From NCBI GenBank assembly GCA_040514355.1, contig JBEVCF010000107.1, forward strand, positions 1 to 22,487: 22,487 bases of DNA, given 5' to 3'. Shown here in pieces: positions 15,223 through 22,487 of this stretch (position 1 is its first letter; every line of letters starts with the position of its first letter). This DNA is from Opacimonas sp040514355. GTDB lineage: Bacteria; Pseudomonadota; Gammaproteobacteria; Enterobacterales; Alteromonadaceae. Under the pieces are notes generated by a model, which was not told where the DNA came from, searched no databases, and was given only the letters and a program-made list of their open reading frames with translations. The position numbers were made by a program, and so were the translations under genes.

Positions 15223-15259
15223 AAAAAAACCCAGTTCTGATATGCACCAAAACTGGGTT
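15223..15259 (-). terminator. Rho-independent terminator of rpoH
   Basis: Nine-base arms AACCCAGTT (15228-15236) and AACTGGGTT (15251-15259) pair perfectly around a 14-base loop. On the minus strand the stem runs into seven T's (15229-15223), ideal for stopping rpoH transcripts. On the plus strand no T run follows, so yiiD would be less well served. Confidence 0.85.
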
Positions 15260-15277
15260 GTGTAAGACGCGAAAAAA

Positions 15278-16129
15278 CTAGGCCATAGCGGCTTGGATTT
15301 TTTTCATCGCATTCTTTTCAATTTGACGGACACGCTCAGCAGAAACGTTATATTTAGCAGCCAAATCTTGTAAAGTCATTTTATTATCATTCAACCACCG
15401 CGTTTCGATAATATATTGACTACGCTCATCGAGTGTTTTGATCGCTGAATACAAACGCTTGGATGCATTATCGTCAAAGTCTTGGTTGATAACTTTCGCT
15501 TCGACGTTTTCAGATTTATCTTCTAAGTACTGAACTGGCGCAAAATTCGGATTGTCATCATTATCGTCTGCACTCAAATCAAAGGCAGCATCCTGTGAGC
15601 CCATGCGCGCTTCCATTTGCAACACTTCTTTAGTGCTAACACCTAATTCTTCAGCAACTTTTTCGACTTCGTCATGCGTGAACCAGCCTAGACGCGTTTT
15701 TGATTTACGCAGATTAAAAAACAATTTGCGTTGTGCCTTGGTCGTCGCTACTTTGACGATACGCCAGTTTTTGAGCACAAACTCGTGAATTTCTGCTTTG
15801 ATCCAGTGAACCGCAAATGAAACCAAACGCACCCCAACTTCAGGATTAAAGCGTTTAACCGCTTTCATTAGCCCAATATTGCCCTCTTGGATCAAGTCTG
15901 CTTGTGGTAAACCATAACCAGAATAAGATTTAGCGACGTGTACTACAAAACGCAAGTGCGACATGACCAGTTGACGTGCCGCTTCAACATCTCCGTCGTG
16001 GTATAGACGCTCAGCTAATACTTTTTCTTCCTCAGCAGTGAGCATAGGAATGGTTGAAACAGATTGTACGTAGCTTTCAATGCTACCGCTCTGCGGTAAA
16101 CTTAATGCCATTTGCATTGACTGTGTCAT
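15278..16129 (-). CDS. rpoH: RpoH, heat-shock sigma factor (sigma-32)
   Basis: RpoH directs RNA polymerase to heat-shock promoters. Region 2 reads GYGLPQADLIQEGNIGLMKAV and FNPEVGVRLVSFAVHWIKAEI. The RpoH-specific box QRKLFFNLRK (133-142) is intact; it affects core binding and FtsH-dependent turnover. Region 4 ends YNVSAERVRQIEKNAMKK. I take the ATG at 16129 (283 residues, MTQSMQ; E. coli 284 residues) rather than the TTG one codon upstream, because GAGG lies seven bases before this ATG. The gene lies downstream of ftsX as in E. coli, with its own promoters in the 200-base gap. It would serve the hslVU promoter at 4607-4633. Confidence 0.98.
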   Translation of the reverse strand: MTQSMQMALSLPQSGSIESYVQSVSTIPMLTAEEEKVLAERLYHDGDVEAARQLVMSHLRFVVHVAKSYSGYGLPQADLIQEGNIGLMKAVKRFNPEVGVRLVSFAVHWIKAEIHEFVLKNWRIVKVATTKAQRKLFFNLRKSKTRLGWFTHDEVEKVAEELGVSTKEVLQMEARMGSQDAAFDLSADDNDDNPNFAPVQYLEDKSENVEAKVINQDFDDNASKRLYSAIKTLDERSQYIIETRWLNDNKMTLQDLAAKYNVSAERVRQIEKNAMKKIQAAMA

Positions 16130-16209
16130 CAAAAAACCTCGTAATTATTTCAAAATTAGTCTCTTATGAAACTCGGAAAAAGTGGTCAAAAAACTATATC
16201 ACATCCAAT

Positions 16210-16239
16210 ATTTTACCTAATATCGGATTTATCAATCAA
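16210..16239 (-). promoter_or_regulatory. Candidate sigma-70 promoter of rpoH
   Basis: On the minus strand, TTGATT (16239-16234) and TAAAAT (16215-16210) are separated by 18 bases, matching consensus at 4 and 5 of 6. This would give a leader of about 75 bases. It is a plausible housekeeping promoter, as E. coli rpoH also has several; not unique in this AT-rich gap. Confidence 0.45.
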
Positions 16240-16249
16240 GTACTTTAAC

Positions 16250-16277
16250 ATAGACTCGCATAAATGAAATACGTTCA
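16250..16277 (-). promoter_or_regulatory. Candidate sigma-E promoter of rpoH
   Basis: On the minus strand, TGAACGT (16277-16271), 15 bases, then GTCTAT (16255-16250). This copies the layout of the E. coli rpoH P3 promoter (TGAACTT, 15 bases, GTCTGA), read by sigma-E. One base of the -35 and the last two of the -10 differ. If active, it lets envelope stress raise RpoH. Confidence 0.55.
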
Positions 16278-16328
16278 TGTGAATATTGTGTTAAATTTTA
16301 TTTTTTCAAGGATATACCCTGAATTGAG

Positions 16329-17309
16329 TTAGGTTGGTTCAATTTCTTTGATGTGTTTTTGGACAGAAATCACCGAACCGACTAAACCCAAACCAATCGA
16401 TAACAATAAAATCAACGCCAATGCTGTGCCATCTAATCCCTTTAAGACAATGGATGTTTCATACAAATTAGCTAATTCGCTAATCCCACTTTGCAACCAC
16501 CACAATAAAAACGCAATTAACAACCACGCTAAAATACCACCCAGTAGACCGTACCACATCCCCGTATACAAAAAAGGGAAACGAATAAAGTTATCCGTGG
16601 CTCCCACCAGCTTCATAATGATAATTTCTTCGCGTTGATTCAAAATATTCAAACGGATGGTATTACCGATTATCAATACCACCGATACACACAACAATAT
16701 TGCGACAATCCACACTATATCTCGGGCAATACCGACCGTTGCATACAGGCGCTCCAGCCATTCGATATCCAACTTACCAAAATCCACATGGGTCTGACGC
16801 TCCAATTTATTGAGCAAACCACGTGCTGCAGTGGGGTTCATAAAGTTTTCAAGTGGCGTCACCACTATCACATGCGGCAAAGGATTATTCTCAAGATAAG
16901 AAAGCGAATTAGTGAGACCAGAGCGTTGTTCAAAATCTTTCAGTGCCTCATCAGCCGGAATCAACGTCGCAGCGTCGACTTCATCAAATAGACCTATCGC
17001 CAAGGTGACTTGCTCTGCTTGGGCAACTGTTGTACTGGGCTTGAGAAATAAGGAGATCTCGCCCGCCTCTTCCCAACCCGCTGTCACTTGTTCACTATTT
17101 TTCACCAAAATATACAACGTACTGGGTAAAGTGATAGACAAGCCCAAAACCGTAATGGTCATTAATGACGCAAGTGGTTGGCGCCATAACTCACCCAAAC
17201 TCGCCAATAATTGTCGGATATGATTAATCACAGTCATATACATTCGTTTTATGACATTTACTTTGCGCGCGGTTACGCCTGTTTTACGACCTGCAAACAA
17301 CAAACTCAT
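16329..17309 (-). CDS. ftsX: FtsX, membrane subunit of the FtsEX division complex
   Basis: FtsX, with FtsE, forms a type VII ABC-like machine at the septum that controls peptidoglycan hydrolases through EnvC and helps divisome assembly. The 326-residue protein has a cytoplasmic tail (1-47), a first membrane segment (about 48-72), a large periplasmic loop that contacts the hydrolase activator (about 73-195), and three more segments (about 200-225, 248-275, 300-322). NQREEIIIMKLVGATDNFIRFPF is the family hallmark before segment three. The start ATG directly follows the ftsE stop codon (TAA-ATG), so translation is coupled. rpoH lies downstream on the same strand. Confidence 0.96.
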   Translation of the reverse strand: MSLLFAGRKTGVTARKVNVIKRMYMTVINHIRQLLASLGELWRQPLASLMTITVLGLSITLPSTLYILVKNSEQVTAGWEEAGEISLFLKPSTTVAQAEQVTLAIGLFDEVDAATLIPADEALKDFEQRSGLTNSLSYLENNPLPHVIVVTPLENFMNPTAARGLLNKLERQTHVDFGKLDIEWLERLYATVGIARDIVWIVAILLCVSVVLIIGNTIRLNILNQREEIIIMKLVGATDNFIRFPFLYTGMWYGLLGGILAWLLIAFLLWWLQSGISELANLYETSIVLKGLDGTALALILLLSIGLGLVGSVISVQKHIKEIEPT

Positions 17310-18044
17310 TTAGGTGTACCTCGGCCCATTTTGTCGCGTCACAGGCAATTTTGTATTGGTCTCATCCAACAACATGTCTTCGTGAAGACCATCGTTGATC
17401 AAGCGACCTTCCTTGATGGTTAAGTTGCGATATTTCATACGGGCTATCAGGCCCAAATCATGGGTTGCGATAAAGACACTCATGCCAGAATCATTTAATG
17501 CTTCAAACAAACGCATAATCTCTAAGGATAATTTGGGATCTAGGTTGCCAGTAGGTTCATCCGCCAATAACAAGGGCGGGCGATTTACGATAGCGCGAGC
17601 AATACCGACACGTTGTTGTTGTCCACCCGATAAGTCTTGTGGGGCATTTTGTACACGACTCAACAACCCCACTAAGTCCAACGCAGCATGGACACGTTTC
17701 GTCACCTCTTTGCGCGAATATCCCTCAATAATCAGTGGTAAGGCAACGTTATCAAATACGGTACGATCCATCAGGAGTTGATGAGATTGAAAGATCATGC
17801 CGATATCACGACGGATGTACGGAATATCTTTTCTGGATAATTCCCCTAAATCGTGCCCATTGATGAACACTTTGCCTGCACTAGGGCGCTCCATCAAGCT
17901 GATCAACTTTAAGATAGTGGACTTACCTGCGCCAGAATGTCCTGTCAAAAAAGCCATTTCGCCATTTTCGATGTGAAAATCGACTTTTTGCAGTGCTAAT
18001 TGACCACCGGGATAGGTCTTACTGACGTTGGCAAATTTGATCAT
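17310..18044 (-). CDS. ftsE: FtsE, ATPase subunit of the FtsEX division complex
   Basis: FtsE is the cytoplasmic ABC ATPase that drives FtsX. Walker A is GHSGAGKST (35-43), the signature LSGGQQQR (138-145) and Walker B LLLADEPTGNLD (158-169), followed by the H-loop ATHD. At 244 residues it is about 20 longer than E. coli FtsE (222); the extra length is a C-terminal extension after the conserved GRLINDG region. It lies between ftsY (27 bases upstream) and ftsX (stop and start adjacent), the standard ftsYEX order. Confidence 0.97.
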   Translation of the reverse strand: MIKFANVSKTYPGGQLALQKVDFHIENGEMAFLTGHSGAGKSTILKLISLMERPSAGKVFINGHDLGELSRKDIPYIRRDIGMIFQSHQLLMDRTVFDNVALPLIIEGYSRKEVTKRVHAALDLVGLLSRVQNAPQDLSGGQQQRVGIARAIVNRPPLLLADEPTGNLDPKLSLEIMRLFEALNDSGMSVFIATHDLGLIARMKYRNLTIKEGRLINDGLHEDMLLDETNTKLPVTRQNGPRYT

Positions 18045-18071
18045 CTGGTTGTTATCTCAAAGCAATAAAAG

Positions 18072-19127
18072 TTAGCTCTCATTGGTCTCATGCGTGAATA
18101 GCGCAGCGATAAATTCTTTGCTATCAAACGGACGTAAATCATCGATGCCCTCACCGACACCAATGTAACGAATAGGAATGTTAAATTGCTCAGCAATGGG
18201 AAAAATCACGCCGCCTTTGGCTGTGCCATCTAGTTTACTTAGGGTGATACCGGTGACCCCAACCGCATCATTGAATAACTTCGCTTGCGAAATCGCATTT
18301 TGTCCCGTACCGGCATCGAGTGTCAGCATGACTTCATGGGGGGCATCGGGATTGACTTTTTTCATCACTCGTACGACTTTTTCTAATTCTGCCATTAGGT
18401 GATCTTTGTTTTGCAGACGTCCTGCTGTATCAGCAATCAACACATCGATGTGTTTCGCTCGAGCTGATTCGAGAGCATCATAGAGTACAGACGCACTGTC
18501 CGCGCCAGTGTGTTGTGCCACCACCGGAATGTCATTGCGCTCACCCCACACTTGTAATTGTTCAACAGCCGCTGCACGGAAAGTATCGCCTGCAGCTAAC
18601 ATGACTTTTTTTCCTTGAGCTTGGAATTGCTTAGCCATTTTACCAATCGTGGTCGTTTTCCCGACCCCATTAACGCCCACCATGAGAATCACAAAAGGAC
18701 CATCCGTTTGTTCAACATCGAGTGGTGCTTGAACCTGGTCAAGTAAGGACGCCATGTAGGCTTTGAGTTCATCAAACAATGCATCCGCTTCCCTTAATGT
18801 TGATTTGTCAGCGGTTTGGGTAAGGTGAGTAATAATATTCTGAGTTGTTTGCATGCCGACATCAGCAACGAGTAACTGCGTTTCGAGATCTTCATACAAC
18901 TCATCATCGATTTTGCGTCCCTTGAAGAGATTAACAAAACCGCTGCCAATGTTAGCTTTGGTGCGAGATAAGCGCGCCGCAAGGGAGGCTAACATACCTT
19001 TTTTGACGGGTTCAGTAGTGACGTTATCCGCATCAATTGCTGCTTGTGGATCCGGAGCGTTTTGGAGCGGATCTTCAGTCTCTGTCTCTGCCGGTGTGCC
19101 AGGCTTTTTCTTGAAAAAGTTAAACAT
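18072..19127 (-). CDS. ftsY: FtsY, signal recognition particle receptor
   Basis: FtsY is the GTPase that docks SRP-ribosome complexes at the inner membrane and hands them to SecYEG. A short acidic A domain (1-40) is followed by the N helical bundle (about 45-130) and the G domain: GVNGVGKTTT (151-160), DTFRAAAVEQL (181-191), DTAGRLQ (233-239), SKLDGTAKGG (297-306). The A domain is much shorter than in E. coli (351 against 497 residues), as is common outside the enterics. ATG at 19127. First gene of ftsY-ftsE-ftsX and divergent from rsmD, as in E. coli. Confidence 0.98.
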   Translation of the reverse strand: MFNFFKKKPGTPAETETEDPLQNAPDPQAAIDADNVTTEPVKKGMLASLAARLSRTKANIGSGFVNLFKGRKIDDELYEDLETQLLVADVGMQTTQNIITHLTQTADKSTLREADALFDELKAYMASLLDQVQAPLDVEQTDGPFVILMVGVNGVGKTTTIGKMAKQFQAQGKKVMLAAGDTFRAAAVEQLQVWGERNDIPVVAQHTGADSASVLYDALESARAKHIDVLIADTAGRLQNKDHLMAELEKVVRVMKKVNPDAPHEVMLTLDAGTGQNAISQAKLFNDAVGVTGITLSKLDGTAKGGVIFPIAEQFNIPIRYIGVGEGIDDLRPFDSKEFIAALFTHETNES

Positions 19128-19212
19128 AGGAAATACTGCGCCTAGTGATAATCAGTGAGTTTTTATACAATGATTGCTATCATAGCACTTTGTTTACACA
19201 ATATTTAGCATC

Positions 19213-19821
19213 ATGCGGTCACAACAACAAAAAAAACCAGCCAAACTGGGACAGATCAGAATTATTGCTGGTACCTATCGGGGTCGAAAACTACCCGTTC
19301 TGGCTCAAGAGGGATTGCGCCCCACCACAGACCGCACCAAAGAAACCCTGTTTAATTGGCTACAATCTGATATACACAATGCGCGCTGCTTGGATCTGTT
19401 TGCCGGTAGCGGGGCCCTAGGCTTTGAAGCGCTGTCTCGTGGGGCACAGCATGCCACGATGGTTGAAGTACAGGCACAAGCAACGAAACTTTTACAAGAC
19501 AATGCCAGTACTTTGAAGTGCCGAGAAAAGTGCACCATAATTCACGCAAGTGCGTTAGCGCTGACGTCTAATATACAAGCTGAGCCCTTTGACATTGTGT
19601 TTATCGACCCCCCTTTTGGTCAGGGCTTAGTCATCCCAGCATTGGAAAATTTATTACAACACAATCTTATCAATTCTCATACGCTACTCTACATAGAGCA
19701 TGAACAGACCCTTACCACTGGTACTTTACGCTCAACCGCATTCCAGCTCAAAGCGCTCAAGCAACAAAAAGCCGGACAGTGTACCTTTGGACTCTACACG
19801 CTTATCCCATATCAAGGCTAA
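19213..19821 (+). CDS. rsmD: RsmD, 16S rRNA (guanine-966 N2) methyltransferase
   Basis: RsmD methylates G966 of 16S rRNA late in 30S assembly using S-adenosylmethionine. The N-terminus KLGQIRIIAGTYRGRKLPV leads to RPTTDRTKETLFNWL, then the cofactor motif LDLFAGSGALGFEALSRGA and the catalytic FDIVFIDPPFGQG (DPPF). Length 202 is normal. The start shows no clear Shine-Dalgarno. The gene diverges from ftsY and overlaps the end of the opposing yjaG by 20 bases. Confidence 0.96.
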   Translation: MRSQQQKKPAKLGQIRIIAGTYRGRKLPVLAQEGLRPTTDRTKETLFNWLQSDIHNARCLDLFAGSGALGFEALSRGAQHATMVEVQAQATKLLQDNASTLKCREKCTIIHASALALTSNIQAEPFDIVFIDPPFGQGLVIPALENLLQHNLINSHTLLYIEHEQTLTTGTLRSTAFQLKALKQQKAGQCTFGLYTLIPYQG

Positions 19822-20491
19822 GCTCGATCCCCAATGTCGTCATTTCCGTTTCGGCTACGAGAGCTTGTAAGCGTTTCACAAATGCCACGCGATCGGGTAA
19901 TTTACCTGAATTAGCACTCGCTAACACACTGATCAGGTCTTGCTGATAACTGACTTCAAACTGCATTAAAGGGTGTGCTTTGAGTGCTGTGTTTAAGTCG
20001 CGTAACGCTTGGTCATAGGCTTCGTCAGTCAGCGTCTCTAAGGTGGCTTGTTGCGACGCAAATTCGGTCATTAACAGGTACGCTTCCACGCCACCTTGAG
20101 CAAGTTTTGCCACAACCACGGCGGCATCCAATTGTTCTTGTTGTAACAAGCGTAAGACTGCGGCGAGCCCTAGACACGCATCCATCGCTGGCAATGCACC
20201 AAAACCATCGCCGTAGTGATAATCTGGTGTAGCCGCTTCAATCTTTTCTAACTGCACACCAATATTGAATTTTTGTTTAGGATCACTCAAATGTGACCAC
20301 AATAGGGATAAAACATGATCAGCGATGTGAGGATCGACGATCTCATCGTGCTCACTCGGTGCTTGCTGTTGTGCCTCTTGAAACAAGGTAAAATGTGGCA
20401 CCATTCGGGCTAGCACAGCTAAGCAAAAAGCTTGGGCTGCCCACGGTTTTAGCTCGCGTAATTGTTGAAATGTGGATAATTTTTTAGCCAT
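19802..20491 (-). CDS. yjaG: YjaG family protein (DUF416), unknown function
   Basis: This cytoplasmic, mostly helical 229-residue protein belongs to the DUF416/YjaG family; no biochemical role is established. There is no signal peptide or membrane segment. The family-type start FQQLRELKPWAAQAFCLAVLARMVPHF and the central GDGFGALPAMDACLGLAAVL are recognisable. Its ATG follows the yhgN stop codon directly (TAA-ATG), so it is the last gene of pepB-yhgN-yjaG. Its 3' end overlaps rsmD on the other strand by 20 bases. Confidence 0.88.
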   Translation of the reverse strand: MAKKLSTFQQLRELKPWAAQAFCLAVLARMVPHFTLFQEAQQQAPSEHDEIVDPHIADHVLSLLWSHLSDPKQKFNIGVQLEKIEAATPDYHYGDGFGALPAMDACLGLAAVLRLLQQEQLDAAVVVAKLAQGGVEAYLLMTEFASQQATLETLTDEAYDQALRDLNTALKAHPLMQFEVSYQQDLISVLASANSGKLPDRVAFVKRLQALVAETEMTTLGIELSLDMG

Positions 20492-21076
20492 TTACTTCAA
20501 ATAAGTTGCAATGCCATCCAAAAACAACTGAATAGATAACATAATCAGAATCATACCCATCAACCGCTCCATCGCTGACAGACCTTTTTCACCAAGCAAT
20601 TTGAAAAACTGGTTAGAGAATAACAGTATAATAGCAGATGCTAGCCAGGCTGCACCTAATGCCATTGTCCAATCGATTATTCTTCCCGGTGCTTGGTTTG
20701 ATAATAAAATGAGCGCAGCCATGGAGGAGGGGCCAGCAATCATCGGAATAGCCAGCGGGACCAAGAAAGGCTCTTCACCTTCGGGCAATCGCATCACTCC
20801 ACCTGGTGAAGGGAAAATCATCCGCAGTGCAATCAAAAACAGGATAATACCACCGGCAATACTCACTGTCTCTTGCTTGATGTTTAAAAAGGCGAGGATC
20901 TTGTCTCCTGAGTACAAAAATACTAACAATATCCCAAGTGAGAAAAATAATTCTCGCACTAAGATGACAATCCGTCGTTTCGGTTCAAAGGGCTTGAGTA
21001 CAGACATCACAATCGGCAGATTGCCCAGTGGATCCATAATCAAAAACAACATGATTGCCGCGGATAAGGTATCCAC
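20492..21076 (-). CDS. yhgN: MarC/YhgN-family inner-membrane protein
   Basis: This polytopic membrane protein belongs to the MarC/NAAT family; YhgN is the E. coli relative, and transport of neutral amino acids is suggested only from archaeal members. The open frame extends to 21217, but the first 47 codons are a shadow of pepB. I choose the GTG at 21076 (194 residues; E. coli YhgN 197), which lies 4 bases after the pepB stop with AAGG about 10 bases upstream, giving VDTLSAAIMLFLIMDPLGNLPI. Hallmarks are MDPLGNLPIVMSVLKPFEPKRR, the EEPFLVPLAIPMIAGPSSMA signature, and GEKGLSAMERLMGMIL. About six membrane segments are visible. No evidence here supports an antibiotic-resistance role. Confidence 0.9.
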   Translation of the reverse strand: MDTLSAAIMLFLIMDPLGNLPIVMSVLKPFEPKRRIVILVRELFFSLGILLVFLYSGDKILAFLNIKQETVSIAGGIILFLIALRMIFPSPGGVMRLPEGEEPFLVPLAIPMIAGPSSMAALILLSNQAPGRIIDWTMALGAAWLASAIILLFSNQFFKLLGEKGLSAMERLMGMILIMLSIQLFLDGIATYLK

Positions 21077-21080
21077 GTAT

Positions 21081-22349
21081 TTAACCTTGTTGGCTGATGA
21101 ATTGTGCGAGCGCCACCACACCCATGCCCGAGGCACCTGCTGGTTTCGTTGCCGTGGCAGTGCGATGATAAGCACCACTGAGGTCAATGTGTAACCATGG
21201 AATGTTGGGATCCACAAAGCGTGCTAAGAAACCTGCTGCATTAGAGGCTCCTCCAGCACCGCCACCTTTTTGTGGTCGAGAATTCGCGGTTTCGGCAAAC
21301 GGTGACGGACAATTTTCGCTGTGAAAATCTGCCAAAGGCAGACGCCAAAAATACTCTGCCTGCGCCTCACCTACTGTGCTGAGTCCTTGAGCTAGGTCAT
21401 CGTAACGCGTAAATATAGCATGATAATCTGTACCCAGTGCCATGACCGCAGCCCCCGTTAGGGTAGCGGCATCAATAATTAATTTCGGTTGGTCTTCACT
21501 GGCTGCCATCAAGCCATCTGCCAAGACTAAACGACCTTCAGCGTCAGTATTGACAATTTCAACCGTGGTGCCATTTTTATATGTAATGATATCGCCTAAT
21601 TTATACGCATGACCTGAAATGAGGTTTTCAGCGCAGCACAGATACAACTTAATGCGTTGCTGTGAACCTTGTAAAATCGCTAATGCTAAGGCCGCAGAAA
21701 CCGTCGCTGCTCCGCCCATATCACATTTCATATCCAACATTCCTTCGCTGGATTTAATCGAATAGCCACCGCTGTCAAACGTGATCCCTTTGCCCACTAA
21801 GGCAATATCCACAGCCTTGGCTTCGTCACCACTAGGGTTGTAGTCAAGCTCTAACAAGACTGGTGGGCGCTCACTCCCACGACCTACCTCATAAATACCT
21901 TGCCAGCCAAACTCAACCAAAGCTTCACCAATAATATGCTTGGCACTCACCGCTTCAGGCGCGAGCTCTTCTAAATATGTAGCCACTTGAGTAGCTAATA
22001 TTTCCGGAGAAATGTCTTCAGGAGTTGCATTGATTAAGCACTGACAAAAATCAATGGCAGTTAATTCGTGCTGTAGGGTGTGCGATAAAGGTTTTCCTGC
22101 ATGTGTCACATCTAGCTCGTGCTTATCCAATGCCACCAAAAAAATACGGATCATGCGATCATCCCAATCGGCACTGAAATCAATAGCTTGTCCTACAAAA
22201 CCAGCAAACTCTCGCGCGGCTTTTTGACAAGCACGCACCGGGTCCGCGCCTGGTATATGCACTGTTACTGTATTGTTGTGAAAACTCAATTTGGCACTCG
22301 GCGCATAAGGTGCCGGGGCGGGCTGGGAAGATATTGATAAGTGGAACAT
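21081..22349 (-). CDS. pepB: PepB-type leucyl aminopeptidase (peptidase family M17)
   Basis: This cytoplasmic two-metal aminopeptidase removes N-terminal residues from peptides. The sequence matches E. coli PepB (427 residues) rather than PepA: GRGSERPPVLLELDYNPSG precedes VGKGITFDSGGYSIK. All M17 metal and catalytic residues are present with the spacing of PepA: Lys187, Asp192, Lys199, Asp210, Asp269, Glu271 and Arg273 (in NTDAEGR). Length 422. The N-terminal domain (1-135) is divergent, as usual. It heads the pepB-yhgN-yjaG cluster and has an extended -10 promoter about 25 bases upstream. Confidence 0.94.
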   Translation of the reverse strand: MFHLSISSQPAPAPYAPSAKLSFHNNTVTVHIPGADPVRACQKAAREFAGFVGQAIDFSADWDDRMIRIFLVALDKHELDVTHAGKPLSHTLQHELTAIDFCQCLINATPEDISPEILATQVATYLEELAPEAVSAKHIIGEALVEFGWQGIYEVGRGSERPPVLLELDYNPSGDEAKAVDIALVGKGITFDSGGYSIKSSEGMLDMKCDMGGAATVSAALALAILQGSQQRIKLYLCCAENLISGHAYKLGDIITYKNGTTVEIVNTDAEGRLVLADGLMAASEDQPKLIIDAATLTGAAVMALGTDYHAIFTRYDDLAQGLSTVGEAQAEYFWRLPLADFHSENCPSPFAETANSRPQKGGGAGGASNAAGFLARFVDPNIPWLHIDLSGAYHRTATATKPAGASGMGVVALAQFISQQG

Positions 22350-22369
22350 GTTCGCTTCTCATTTTTTTT

Positions 22370-22423
22370 CCCTATTATATCAGTATGAATTAGCATTTTT
22401 ATAACAATAAATAACTAATAGGG
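22370..22423. repeat. Inverted repeat upstream of pepB
   Basis: CCCTATTA (22370-22377) and TAATAGGG (22416-22423) are perfect complements 38 bases apart. Neither orientation is followed by a T run, so it is not an intrinsic terminator. The left arm overlaps the pepB -10 box. It may be a protein-binding dyad or chance. Confidence 0.35.
22374..22382 (-). promoter_or_regulatory. Extended -10 promoter of pepB
   Basis: On the minus strand, TGATATAAT (22382-22374) is a perfect extended -10 element (TGnTATAAT). No good -35 lies 17 bases upstream, which extended -10 promoters tolerate. Transcription would start near 22367, giving a leader of about 18 bases. From 22424 to the window end I see only AT-rich sequence without a recognisable gene. 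Confidence 0.6.
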
Positions 22424-22487
22424 TCTATATTTGTTGATCATGTAATCTTTTCTATCTAATAAGATGATAAAAAAACTACTATAAATC

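Noticed and set aside
16130..16132. TTG start for rpoH one codon upstream of the ATG
   Set aside because: The ATG at 16129 has GAGG at ideal spacing and the family's normal N-terminus.
21077..21217. 47-codon N-terminal extension of the YhgN frame
   Set aside because: It lies inside pepB in another frame and reads as a shadow. The family start matches the GTG at 21076.

Overview
The window is a compact stretch of chromosome from a gammaproteobacterium, most like the Alteromonadales/Vibrionales (Shewanella, Alteromonas and Vibrio relatives). This rests on gene order and protein resemblance, not on a search. Supporting points are MetJ, FtsN, HslVU and PriA of gammaproteobacterial type, the hslU-hslV-ftsN-(cytR)-priA-rpmE-metJ backbone known from E. 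coli and Vibrio, a short malic enzyme beside metJ, a pip-dtd-yiiD cluster next to yihY, and rsmD/ftsY-ftsE-ftsX-rpoH. Base composition looks even, in the mid-40s percent G+C by eye. I saw no tRNA, rRNA, IS element, prophage, CRISPR array or toxin-antitoxin pair.

Layout, left to right. (1) 34-2592: a LacI-family regulator facing a GH13 sucrose phosphorylase, the only clearly accessory module. Both genes carry a near-identical 14-bp palindrome just upstream, so the regulator probably represses both. (2) 2743-7543, minus strand: priA, ftsN, then hslV-hslU. hslVU has its own heat-shock (sigma-32) promoter, whose -35 box overlaps the ftsN hairpin, and ends in a strong terminator. (3) 7718-9372, plus strand: rpmE with a strong terminator, then maeB. 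(4) 9483-10851: metJ and metF are divergent, with tandem met boxes between them; maeB and metJ share a two-way terminator. (5) 10908-15192: yihY; two minus-strand genes (a DUF2959 lipoprotein and a small membrane protein); then the pip-dtd-yiiD operon. (6) 15278-19127, minus strand: ftsY-ftsE-ftsX-rpoH, with sigma-E-like and sigma-70-like promoters in front of rpoH. (7) 19213-19821: rsmD on the plus strand. (8) 19802-22349, minus strand: pepB-yhgN-yjaG, tightly packed and probably one operon starting from an extended -10 promoter.

How the parts connect: rpoH encodes the heat-shock sigma factor that would read the hslVU promoter found in the same window, and it appears to be fed by envelope stress through sigma-E. 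ftsN and ftsEX act in cell division. ftsY handles co-translational membrane targeting. MetJ with S-adenosylmethionine would shut off metF. I found no convincing undescribed multi-gene system. The best second-look items are regulatory architecture, a compact FtsN, and poorly characterised small or orphan proteins. No gap between genes exceeds 200 bases, and every sizeable gap is described below.
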